A DNA stretch of 6,435 nt from Bryobacteraceae bacterium (GCA_030044325.1 JASHWA010000523.1:1-6435); one strand, 5' to 3'; positions 1-6,150 are shown, counted from the stretch's first letter. Notes: generated by a model not told the origin, from the letters alone. Numbers and translations: made by a program.

Positions 1-225
1 GCGCGGCTCGAAAATTTATTGGATCCGGATCCTTTAGCCGAATTTGATATCGGTCGTCGACGCGACCGGCCGCTTGATTTGCGCCGCAACGGCTTGGCAA
101 CAGTCATGTACTGCCGGACATCCAACGCACGCAGGCCCGCTCGGCGATTTATCTAGAAAACCCCTATCTGGCCGATCCCGTCCTCCGTTGGAAGAGCACG
201 TGGACTCCTTGATTATTTGGTAACA
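1..225 (+). other. No confident gene; possible degraded 3' end of a plus-strand gene
   Basis: No convincing gene can be assigned here. Frame 1 is open from the window edge to a TAG at about 151-153. Frame 3 is open from about 78 to a TGA at 210-212 and ends in a protein-like stretch (AIYLENPYLADPVLRWKSTW). Neither piece alone looks like a complete domain. A frame 1 to frame 3 shift around 78-150 would join them into one C-terminal end, which would fit a broken gene or a sequencing error. I do not recognise the product. A 12-base palindrome of two adjacent GGATCC units lies at about 21-32, and an inverted repeat CGGTCG/CGACCG at 51-56/63-68. Either could be chance in GC-rich DNA. Confidence 0.2.
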
Positions 226-251
226 GGGAGTGGGGAGTTGGGAGTGGGGAG
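226..251 (+). repeat. Two-copy 14-base G-rich tandem repeat, potential G-quadruplex
   Basis: A 14-base unit (GGGAGTGGGGAGTT) is followed by a near-copy that diverges only at its last bases. The G runs at 226-228, 232-235, 240-242 and 246-249 are separated by loops of 3, 4 and 3 bases. This is the classic spacing for an intramolecular G-quadruplex on the plus strand. It lies downstream of the stop of the minus-strand sensor gene (314), so in that operon's transcript it would be C-rich. The repeat is seen directly; the quadruplex and any function are inference. Confidence 0.6.
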
Positions 252-313
252 CAAATACGGATGCGGTTGAAAATCGGGGAAATATTCTGGCGCCAGGACT
301 CGGGAACCAGGAA

Positions 314-727
314 TTAGTGGTTGACCGTGATGCCGCGGCCGGCTTGTCTGCGGTGCTCTTCGCGCTCTTTCATGATCTTGTCGAACTCGACCTGCTGATC
401 CGGCGTGAGCATGTCGCGGATTTTGGCATCCTGCGCTTCGTGAATCTTCTGAAAAGCGGCCCGGTTGCCGCGCCGGACTTCATCGACCTTCTGCTTGGTC
501 TCGTCCATGATGGCGTTCAGCTTCTGCACCTGGTCGCCGCTGAGGTGCAGCCGGTCCGTGTACATGTCTTCGATTCGTTTCCGGATCACCTCCGGATTGG
601 GCCGCGGGCCGGGCTTAGTGGCGTCCTGGGATGCGATATACAGACGCTGCGTGAACATCCCCAGGACCACGCCGCTCGCAAAGATCAGGCCGACATAGAC
701 CGCTATCGCGGCCCGCGAAAATTTCAT
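314..727 (-). CDS. Membrane-anchored Spy/CpxP/CnrX-like periplasmic protein
   Basis: A 137-residue protein with an N-terminal hydrophobic segment (about residues 5-25) and no clear signal-peptidase site, so it is probably anchored in the inner membrane with the rest in the periplasm. The remainder is charged and helical, built like the Spy/CpxP/CnrX (heavy-metal-sensor/refolding chaperone) superfamily: a helix around IRKRIEDMYTDRLHLSGDQ (49-66), a long central helix (66-104), then an LTPDQQ turn (108-112) and a final helix. LTxxQ-type turns are typical of Spy/CpxP. Histidines at 61, 96, 125 and 137 could bind metal, but no CnrX-like site can be proven by eye. The ATG overlaps the preceding gene's stop (ATGA at 724-727), so translation is probably coupled. 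As the last gene of a sigma-factor operon it may be the signal sensor. It could instead be a simple envelope-stress chaperone made under control of that sigma factor. Confidence 0.75.
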   Translation of the reverse strand: MKFSRAAIAVYVGLIFASGVVLGMFTQRLYIASQDATKPGPRPNPEVIRKRIEDMYTDRLHLSGDQVQKLNAIMDETKQKVDEVRRGNRAAFQKIHEAQDAKIRDMLTPDQQVEFDKIMKEREEHRRQAGRGITVNH

Positions 728-1065
728 TTAATATCACCGGTGAAAACGTCCACGTAGGTGTTGGGGTGGTCCGCCGCGAGCTCGTCGACGTAGCTGGTGG
801 TGTAGGCCGGCGCCTTTTCGAGACGCGGGATGAGGACGGCGCCCATCAGCAGCGTGAGGGCGAGCGTCGCGCCCACGCAGACCTGCGCGAGCCTGCGGAA
901 AATCCACAGATTATTGGCGCGGCGCGCTTCAATGCGCCGCCACAACCCGGGCATGAAATCCGCGCCCGGCTCCGGATCGGGCGTCGCCGCGCGAAATTCG
1001 GCGAACATCTTGTCCAGTGCCGCGTCCCATTTCGCGTTGGGTTCGTTTTCAGGCATGCGGTTCAT
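724..1065 (-). CDS. Single-pass membrane protein, putative anti-sigma factor
   Basis: A 113-residue protein with a cytoplasmic-looking N-terminal half (1-56), one transmembrane segment (about 57-80, flanked by RR and R) and a short periplasmic tail of about 33 residues. The N-terminal part has a helix around WDAALDKMFAEFRAATPD, then a Pro/Asp-rich turn and a second helix (FMPGLWRRIEARR, 37-49). This layout fits a small anti-sigma factor that holds the sigma factor through its N-terminus, as CnrY does. The zinc-binding HxxxCxxC motif of classic ZAS anti-sigma factors is absent; the only cysteine (63) is in the membrane segment. The start at 1065 overlaps the sigma gene's TGA in an ATGA and is preceded by an AGGTG at close spacing. 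A second ATG three codons in is possible. The role is inferred from position and topology, not from a recognised domain. Confidence 0.7.
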   Translation of the reverse strand: MNRMPENEPNAKWDAALDKMFAEFRAATPDPEPGADFMPGLWRRIEARRANNLWIFRRLAQVCVGATLALTLLMGAVLIPRLEKAPAYTTSYVDELAADHPNTYVDVFTGDIK

Positions 1066-1673
1066 TTTGCACCTGCGTTCGTCCTACCTGCACTGCCGGC
1101 CTCGGATTCGCTTTCGGCTTCAAAAGCCTTCAGCACGCGCTGCCGGGCTCGAAACAATCTTACCTTAAGGGCGTTCTCATTGACCCGATAAATTTTCTCG
1201 AGTTCCTTCAAAGAAAGGCCCTCAACTTCCTTCAGCATCAACAAAATCCGGTCTTCTTCGCTAACCTTCCCCAACAAAGCCTCGACCCGTTCCCGGATCC
1301 TGGTGCGGCGCTGCTCCTCCTCGCTGCGCTTGCCTCCGGCGGCCGCATCGGCCAGCATCACCTGCTGCTCGCTCAGATCCGACATCCGGCTTTCCTGCCG
1401 GCGCCTCTGCCGCCTCAGGTAATCGTACGCCGCGTTCACCGTCAGCCGGTACAACCACGGCTCGAAAACCTCGGAAGTCCGCAACTGGTCGAGAGAATAA
1501 TAGAGCCTTAGGAAAACCTCCTGCCCCACATCCTCGACGTCCTCCGGCCGTCCGATCAGGCGGGCAATGGTTCCCAGAATGCGCTTCCGGTAGGCCTGCA
1601 CCACCTGGTTGAACGCGCCATCATCGCCGCTCCGAGCCCGTTCAATGAGTTCGAAGTCAACCAGCATGGCCAC
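1062..1673 (-). CDS. ECF-type RNA polymerase sigma factor (sigma-70 family, RpoE-like)
   Basis: A 203-residue protein with the two-domain layout of extracytoplasmic-function sigma factors. Region 2 (about 20-90) includes DVEDVGQEVFLRLYYSLDQL, where core RNA polymerase binds, and the EPWLYRLTVNAAYDYLRR stretch that contacts the -10 element. A charged linker (91-125) follows. Region 4 (about 126-183) carries the helix-turn-helix in GLSLKELEKIYRVNENALK, with VRLFRARQRVLK as end of the recognition helix. A Ser/Glu/Gly-rich tail of about 20 residues follows. No sigma region 1 or 3 is present, as expected for this class. The longest reading starts at a GTG (1673-1671); the ATG two codons later (1667) is equally plausible because neither has a strong ribosome site. 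It is first in a tightly overlapping operon with a membrane protein and a periplasmic protein, so it is probably held inactive at the membrane until an envelope signal arrives. The target genes cannot be seen here. Confidence 0.93.
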   Translation of the reverse strand: MAMLVDFELIERARSGDDGAFNQVVQAYRKRILGTIARLIGRPEDVEDVGQEVFLRLYYSLDQLRTSEVFEPWLYRLTVNAAYDYLRRQRRRQESRMSDLSEQQVMLADAAAGGKRSEEEQRRTRIRERVEALLGKVSEEDRILLMLKEVEGLSLKELEKIYRVNENALKVRLFRARQRVLKAFEAESESEAGSAGRTNAGAK

Positions 1674-1727
1674 CCGCTTGACCTGCGCAGCGGCCAGCCG
1701 CTCTCAACATCCAATCTATCCAATAGG

Positions 1728-1757
1728 GAAGGCGCACCGGTTCACTGTCAGGTTACA
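1728..1757 (-). promoter_or_regulatory. Possible ECF-type promoter of the sigma operon
   Basis: On the minus strand a TGTAACC (1757-1751) resembles the AAC-containing -35 element recognised by many ECF sigma factors. It lies 84 bases or more upstream of the sigma gene start. The matching -10 position, about 17 bases on, reads GCCTTC (1733-1728), which is not a strong match. If real, it would suggest that the sigma factor drives its own operon. A tandem TCCAAT pair (plus strand, around 1710-1725) lies just downstream. Confidence 0.25.
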
Positions 1758-1809
1758 ACACGGAACCGAGGGTGAGGAAGGAATCGGCCGGAAAGGGGTT
1801 TTGCGTCCG

Positions 1810-1835
1810 GGACAGAGGAGTTCTGTCCGCTTTTT
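1810..1835 (+). terminator. Terminator-like hairpin with T-tract in the divergent region
   Basis: A perfect 7-base stem, GGACAGA (1810-1816) with TCTGTCC (1822-1828), closes a 5-base loop. It is followed by GC and five T's (1831-1835), the shape of a short Rho-independent terminator on the plus strand. No plus-strand gene lies immediately upstream. It may end a short untranslated RNA from 1674-1809, stop stray transcription before the helicase promoter, or be chance. A second weaker stem, CCGGA (1788-1792) with TCCGG (1806-1810), abuts it. Confidence 0.4.
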
Positions 1836-1892
1836 CAGCAACCTTCTAGAAAAACAAGCATTTAGCGGCGCCGTGGGTTCGTTTCGCGATGT

Positions 1893-1921
1893 TTGGCGCT
1901 CCTCGCGTGAATTGCTAAAAT
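1893..1921 (+). promoter_or_regulatory. Sigma-70-type promoter for the helicase gene, extended -10
   Basis: TTGGCG (1893-1898) matches four of six bases of the -35 consensus. Exactly 17 bases later, TAAAAT (1916-1921) matches five of six of the -10, and it is preceded by TG-C (1913-1915), an extended -10. A second -10-like hexamer, GATAAT, follows at 1922-1927. Transcription would start around 1928-1933, at or within about five bases of the helicase ATG. Confidence 0.5.
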
Positions 1922-1932
1922 GATAATTTCCA

Positions 1933-4239
1933 ATGGATTTCCTTCAAGGCCTCAATCCGCGCCAGCGGGAGGCGGTTCAGCATGTGGAGGGGCCGCTTTT
2001 GCTGCTGGCGGGGGCCGGCAGCGGGAAAACCCGCGTGATCACGCACCGGATCGCGCACCTGATGGCCGCTCACCGGGTGCCCGGATGGGCGATTCTCGCG
2101 GTTACGTTCACCAACAAGGCCGCGGGCGAGATGCGCGACCGGGTTCGGGCGCTGACGAGCGGGATCGGAGGCGATTTGCCCACGGTTTCGACCTTTCACT
2201 CCTTTTGCGTGCGGCTGCTGCGGCGCGAAGGGGCTCCGCTCGGGACGCTGCGGCCGGGTTTCACGACGCGCTTCAACATCTACGACGACGACGATCAGCT
2301 TGCGATCATCAAGGGCGTTTACAAGCAGCTCGGGCTGGATGAAAAATTCATGCAGTATCGCGGGGCATTGTCGCGCATCAGCCATGCCAAGAGCCACAAG
2401 CAGACGCCCGACGATGTGGCGCGGGCGGCGACGGATCCGGTGGTCGAGCGGCTGGCGGTGGTGTATGAAAAATACGAAGCGAAACTGCGGGAATCGAATG
2501 CGCTCGATTTCGACGATCTGCTGCTCGAAGGGGTCCGGCTGCTGACGCACGACGCGGCGACGCGCGAGCGGCTGAACCGGCGCTACGAATTCGTGATGGT
2601 GGACGAATACCAGGACACCAATCGCAGCCAGTACGAGTTGATGCGGCTGTTGACCGAGCAGCGGCGCAACATCTGCGTGGTGGGCGACGAGGACCAATCG
2701 ATCTACGGATGGCGCGGGGCGAATATTCGAAATATTTTGGATTTCGAGCGCGATTTTCCGGGCGCGGCCATCATCCGGCTGGAGCAGAATTACCGCTCGA
2801 CCAAAAATATTCTGGAAGCCGCCAACGGCGTGGTGGCGCACAATACGGAGCGCATCGGAAAATCGCTGTGGACCGAATCGGGCGCGGGCGATAAAATTTC
2901 GCTGTACGAAGCGCCGGATTCGGAAAACGAAGCGCTGTACATCGCCGACACGATTGAGAACCGTCTGGCGCGGAATCCGCAGGAGCGCGTGGCGGTGCTG
3001 TATCGCACCAATGCGCAGTCGCGGCAGATTGAAGAGGCGCTGCGCAGGTACGGGCGAAAATATGTCGTGGTCGGAGGGTTCAGTTTTTATCAGCGCGCGG
3101 AGGTGAAGGACGCGCTCGCGTATTTGAAGGCTCTGGTCAGCCCCAACGATTCGATCAGCCTGCTGCGCATCATCAACACGCCGGCGCGCGGGATCGGGCG
3201 AACGACGGTGGAGCAGATCGAGCAGTACGCATTGCAGCACCGGATGCCGCTGTGGACGGCGCTCGAAGAGATGCTCGCGCAGCGTGCGTTTCCGGGGCGC
3301 GCGGAGGCGGCGCTCACGGCGTTTCACCGGATGATGAAGGAAATCGGCGAGAACATCGAACAGCGGCCCGCGTTCGATACGCTCGCGGCGGTTCTGAGCC
3401 AGACCGGATACAAGAAAATGCTCGAAGAGGAGGCGACCGAAGAATCGCGAGCGCGCCTGGCGAACCTGGACGAGCTTTTGAACGCCGCCGTGGATGCCGC
3501 GGAACGCGGCGAAGGGATTCGTGATTTTCTGGATCACGCAGCGCTGGTTTCCGATGCCGATTCGGCCGACGAGCGCGCGCAGATTTCGCTGCTGACGATG
3601 CATAACGCCAAGGGGCTGGAATTTCCGGTGGTGTTTATTGCCGGCCTCGAAGAGGGTTTGTTTCCGCACAGCCGTTCGCTCGAGTCGGAAGCGGCGATGG
3701 AAGAGGAGCGCCGGTTGTGTTATGTCGGCATGACGCGCGCGGAGACGAAATTGTATTTGAGCTGGGCGCGATTCCGCAGGCGTTATGGCGGAGGGCAGCC
3801 GGAGCAATCGATTCCGTCGCGATTTTTGAAGGAAGTTCCGATGGCGCTGGTGGATCGCGTGCGTGGCGACCAGGGCCGCGTGGATTTGTATGCGGAGCGC
3901 CATGAAGTGCGCGACGCGGCGAGGCGGAACCTTTATACTGGGAAGACTTACAACTCGGTGGAGAACATTCGCCAGTTTTTCGCCGAGCGCGGGATGCCGG
4001 CGCCGCAGGGATTGTCCAAGCCGGCGGGCGGACCCAAGCCGGCGGCTCCGGCGGCGAAACCGGCTGCGGCGAAGAAGAAAAAAGTAGGACCGGGGTCGAC
4101 CATCGAGCACGCCAAGTACGGCCGCGGGACGGTGCTGCGGCTGGAGGGTTCGGGCGAAGACGCGAAGGTGACGGTGAGTTTTCCAGGTTACGGGCTGAAA
4201 AAATTGGTGGCGAAATACGCGGGAATCCACATTGATTAG
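1933..4239 (+). CDS. pcrA: ATP-dependent DNA helicase PcrA/UvrD (superfamily 1A)
   Basis: A complete 768-residue 3'-to-5' DNA helicase, normal in length for PcrA/UvrD. Members of the family unwind DNA in nucleotide excision and mismatch repair, remove recombinase filaments and clear stalled RNA polymerase. All family motifs are present: Q motif LNPRQREAV (7-15), Walker A AGAGSGKT (26-33), motif Ia VTFTNKAAGEM (57-67), Walker B DEYQDTN (224-230), motif III GDEDQSIYGWRGA (251-263), motif IV LEQNYRST (283-290), motif V LLTMHNAKGLEF (553-564) and motif VI YVGMTRA (597-603). An Ala/Pro/Lys-rich linker leads to a C-terminal Tudor-like domain (from about 718), which in PcrA/UvrD binds RNA polymerase. 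The start is fixed by the Q motif and an in-frame TAA at 1924-1926. No Shine-Dalgarno sequence precedes it. It is transcribed divergently from the sigma operon and followed after 12 bases by a small basic protein gene. PcrA rather than UvrD is chosen by overall likeness; RecB- and Rep-type helicases are less likely. Confidence 0.95.
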   Translation: MDFLQGLNPRQREAVQHVEGPLLLLAGAGSGKTRVITHRIAHLMAAHRVPGWAILAVTFTNKAAGEMRDRVRALTSGIGGDLPTVSTFHSFCVRLLRREGAPLGTLRPGFTTRFNIYDDDDQLAIIKGVYKQLGLDEKFMQYRGALSRISHAKSHKQTPDDVARAATDPVVERLAVVYEKYEAKLRESNALDFDDLLLEGVRLLTHDAATRERLNRRYEFVMVDEYQDTNRSQYELMRLLTEQRRNICVVGDEDQSIYGWRGANIRNILDFERDFPGAAIIRLEQNYRSTKNILEAANGVVAHNTERIGKSLWTESGAGDKISLYEAPDSENEALYIADTIENRLARNPQERVAVLYRTNAQSRQIEEALRRYGRKYVVVGGFSFYQRAEVKDALAYLKALVSPNDSISLLRIINTPARGIGRTTVEQIEQYALQHRMPLWTALEEMLAQRAFPGRAEAALTAFHRMMKEIGENIEQRPAFDTLAAVLSQTGYKKMLEEEATEESRARLANLDELLNAAVDAAERGEGIRDFLDHAALVSDADSADERAQISLLTMHNAKGLEFPVVFIAGLEEGLFPHSRSLESEAAMEEERRLCYVGMTRAETKLYLSWARFRRRYGGGQPEQSIPSRFLKEVPMALVDRVRGDQGRVDLYAERHEVRDAARRNLYTGKTYNSVENIRQFFAERGMPAPQGLSKPAGGPKPAAPAAKPAAAKKKKVGPGSTIEHAKYGRGTVLRLEGSGEDAKVTVSFPGYGLKKLVAKYAGIHID

Positions 4240-4251
4240 AGTCGGGATCGA

Positions 4252-4410
4252 ATGAACACAAAACACGTTAAAGACAGAGCCGAACGCAAGAAGCTGAAGC
4301 GGGCTGCGCGCAAAGAAGCGCCCGCGGTTGCGCCGCGAGCCGCGGATGTCGCGCGCGGATCGCAGAAGCGCAAAGTGAAGAAGATGGCCAAGGGCCAGCG
4401 GAAGCGGTAG
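4252..4410 (+). CDS. Small, highly basic protein of unknown function
   Basis: A 52-residue reading frame starting MNTKHVKDRAERKKLKRAAR and ending in KMAKGQRKR before TAG. It has 12 Lys and 9 Arg against 4 acidic residues, so about 40 percent of residues are basic. There are two basic segments (4-21 and 35-52) joined by an Ala/Pro linker. The first could form an amphipathic helix. No membrane segment or known domain is visible. It begins 12 bases after the helicase stop, with a weak GGGA upstream, so it is probably made from the same mRNA. The composition suggests RNA or DNA binding, or a ribosome-associated protein. This is inference only. I chose the ATG at 4252 because it gives an uninterrupted frame with a consistent basic pattern to the stop. 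A chance frame is possible, since GC-rich DNA is open often. Confidence 0.6.
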   Translation: MNTKHVKDRAERKKLKRAARKEAPAVAPRAADVARGSQKRKVKKMAKGQRKR

Positions 4411-4479
4411 ACGATAGCCGCGAAGGAACGCGCGTTCGATTGGCCTTGATTCGCGTTTATTTGCGGCTCATTCCATCCC

Positions 4480-5979
4480 ATGCCGCTGCTGCAGACGAAA
4501 TCGATCGACGAGCTGATTGCGTCTTCCCAGGAGCCGTCGCATCGGCTGAGGAAGACGCTGGGACCGTGGTCGCTGGCGTTTCTGGGTGTGGGCATCGTCA
4601 TCGGATCGGGGATTTTCACGGTCACCGGGACGGCGGCTTCGGGAAAACTGAAAGATCCGGGACTGCTGCAGGCGACCGTGCTCGACCTGGTGATGCACGG
4701 ACGCGCGGCGGCATCGGCGTTAGGAAGGCCCGGCGCGGGCCCGGCGATTGTGCTGTCGTTCGCGGCGGTTCTGGTGGCGTGCCTGTTCGCGGGGCTGTGC
4801 TTTGCCGAGCTCGCTTCGATGATTCCGATCGCCGGCAGCACCTACACCTACGCCTACGCGATTCTGGGCGAAATTTTCGCGTGGATCATCGGGTGGGATC
4901 TGATTCTCGAATACGCGGTCGCGAACATGTCGGTCGCGGTGGGATTTTCGGCGTATTTGCAGGATCTGGGCGATAACATATTCGGATTTCATCTGCCGGC
5001 GGCGATCGCGTATCCTCTGTTTCCTGCTCCGGGATCGCCGGCGGGAATTTACAATATTCCCGCGCTGTTGATCACCTTGGCCGTGACGTGGGTTCTGGTG
5101 CGCGGCGTCAAGGAAAGCGCGGAGACGAACACTACGATGGTGATCATCAAGATCGCCGCGATTCTGATCTTCGTGTTCGGCGCGGCGAGCGCGATTCACC
5201 CGGGCAACTGGCATCCGTTCGCGCCGCACGGCCTCGCCGGGATCATCAGCGGCGCGAGCATCGTGTTTTTCACTTACGTCGGTTTCGACGCCGTTTCGAC
5301 GGCGGCGGAGGAGTGCAAGAATCCGCAGCGCGACCTCCCCTTCGGCATCATCGCGACGCTGATCATCTGCACGCTGCTGTACGGAGCGGTGTCGCTGGTG
5401 CTGACGGGAATTGCGAACTGGCAGAAGCTGGATCCGGATTCCGCGGTGGCCGTGGCGCTCAAGAACATCGGCTACAACCGCATCCGCCTGGTGGTGAGCG
5501 CGGGCGCGCTGATGGGGATGATTTCGTCTTTGCTGGTGGGGCAATTCGGACAGGCGCGCATCTGGTTCGCGATGTCGCGCGACCGGCTGCTGCCGCGGGC
5601 GTTCGGCGCGGTACACAAGAAATTCCGCACGCCGTACGTGGGAACGTGGATCGCGGGGCTGCTGGTGGGGATTCCGTCGGGGCTGTGGGATATCGACACG
5701 TTCGCCGAGCTGACCAATATCGGCACGCTGTTCGCGTTCATTATTGTCGCGGCGAGCGTGATCGTGCTCAGAAGAACGCAGCCCGACCGTCCGCGCCCGT
5801 TTCGCGTGCCGATGGTTCCGCTTTTGCCGATCCTTTCGATCGCGTGCTGCCTGGTGCTGATGATGGGATTGCCGCTGCTGACGTGGCTGCGATTCTTCGC
5901 GTGGCTGGCGATCGGGTTGGCAGTGTATTTCGCGTATAGCCGGCATCGGACGGAGAAACTGGCCGTTCCCGAACGATAG
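4480..5979 (+). CDS. APC-superfamily amino acid permease (cationic amino acid transporter-like)
   Basis: A 499-residue inner-membrane transporter, typical in length, with about 12 hydrophobic segments. It resembles the CAT/YfnA branch of the APC superfamily, which moves amino acids by proton or other cation coupling. Evidence: a helix 1 substrate-binding motif GVGIVIGSGIFTVTG (36-50); the helix 3 region FAELASMIPIAGSTYTYAYA (108-127) followed by GEIFAWIIGWDLILEY (130-145); and the helix 6 region FFTYVGFDAVSTAAEE (263-278) with the downstream NPQRDLP. The N-terminal cytoplasmic tail (1-30) includes DELIASS. An extra segment of about 30 residues (54-83) sits between helices 1 and 2 where most relatives have a very short loop. 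The start has no Shine-Dalgarno sequence, and an in-frame TGA at 4447-4449 rules out a longer ATG start. The 69-base gap behind the small basic protein gene shows no clear promoter, so readthrough from the helicase mRNA is possible. The substrate cannot be told from sequence. Confidence 0.92.
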   Translation: MPLLQTKSIDELIASSQEPSHRLRKTLGPWSLAFLGVGIVIGSGIFTVTGTAASGKLKDPGLLQATVLDLVMHGRAAASALGRPGAGPAIVLSFAAVLVACLFAGLCFAELASMIPIAGSTYTYAYAILGEIFAWIIGWDLILEYAVANMSVAVGFSAYLQDLGDNIFGFHLPAAIAYPLFPAPGSPAGIYNIPALLITLAVTWVLVRGVKESAETNTTMVIIKIAAILIFVFGAASAIHPGNWHPFAPHGLAGIISGASIVFFTYVGFDAVSTAAEECKNPQRDLPFGIIATLIICTLLYGAVSLVLTGIANWQKLDPDSAVAVALKNIGYNRIRLVVSAGALMGMISSLLVGQFGQARIWFAMSRDRLLPRAFGAVHKKFRTPYVGTWIAGLLVGIPSGLWDIDTFAELTNIGTLFAFIIVAASVIVLRRTQPDRPRPFRVPMVPLLPILSIACCLVLMMGLPLLTWLRFFAWLAIGLAVYFAYSRHRTEKLAVPER

Positions 5980-6015
5980 GGCGTGTCGCACGAATTTCTT
6001 TATCGCCGGAACGCT

Positions 6016-6082
6016 CGGCCTGACGGCCGCGCCTCAGTTACGAAGCACCGCGGATTTCCATCCGCGCGGCGCTTGAGCGCCG
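6016..6082. repeat. Cluster of three GC-rich hairpins (REP-like) after the permease
   Basis: Three inverted repeats lie in a row: CGGCC/GGCCG (6016-6020/6025-6029, 4-base loop), CGCGGAT/ATCCGCG (6049-6055/6060-6066, 4-base loop), and CGGCGCT/AGCGCCG (6067-6073/6076-6082, 2-base loop). The second and third touch with no gap. None is followed by a T-tract, so these are not classic terminators, though they could slow RNA polymerase or protect the mRNA end. The arrangement is typical of REP-type intergenic palindromes. Whether the unit recurs in the genome cannot be judged from this window. Confidence 0.5.
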
Positions 6083-6150
6083 AGCTCGAGCCGCGACCAT
6101 AGGGAACGGTTTAGCGCACGCTTGTTCCTCCGCCAGCGATAACGGGAGAA

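Noticed and set aside
287..296. Palindrome CTGGCGCCAG downstream of the sensor gene, considered as a terminator
   Set aside because: It has no loop or T-tract on the minus strand, so it is not a credible intrinsic terminator.
230..757. A 175-codon plus-strand frame opposite the Spy-like gene
   Set aside because: It starts inside the G-rich repeat and mirrors a minus-strand gene that has a membrane anchor, an LTPDQQ turn and operon overlaps.
1741..1835. Known structural RNA (SRP RNA, RNase P RNA or a riboswitch) suggested by GGTGAGGAAGGAA and the hairpin
   Set aside because: The conserved cores of these RNAs are not present; only a purine-rich stretch and a short stem remain.
1609..1923. A 104-codon plus-strand frame covering the divergent intergenic region
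   Set aside because: It overlaps the sigma factor start, runs through the hairpin and helicase promoter, and has no domain-like sequence.
1915..4266. A 783-codon open frame on the minus strand across the whole helicase gene
   Set aside because: Its product is rich in Arg, His and Pro with no domain pattern, while the plus-strand frame carries every helicase motif. Long antisense frames arise readily opposite genes in GC-rich DNA.
4446..4474. TTGATT with a -10 about 17 bases on as a permease promoter
   Set aside because: The sequence at the -10 position (CATTCC) is a poor match, so I do not call a promoter here.
4720..5991. A 423-codon minus-strand frame opposite the permease gene
   Set aside because: Low-complexity Arg/Gln/His-rich product opposite a clear transporter; a shadow frame.
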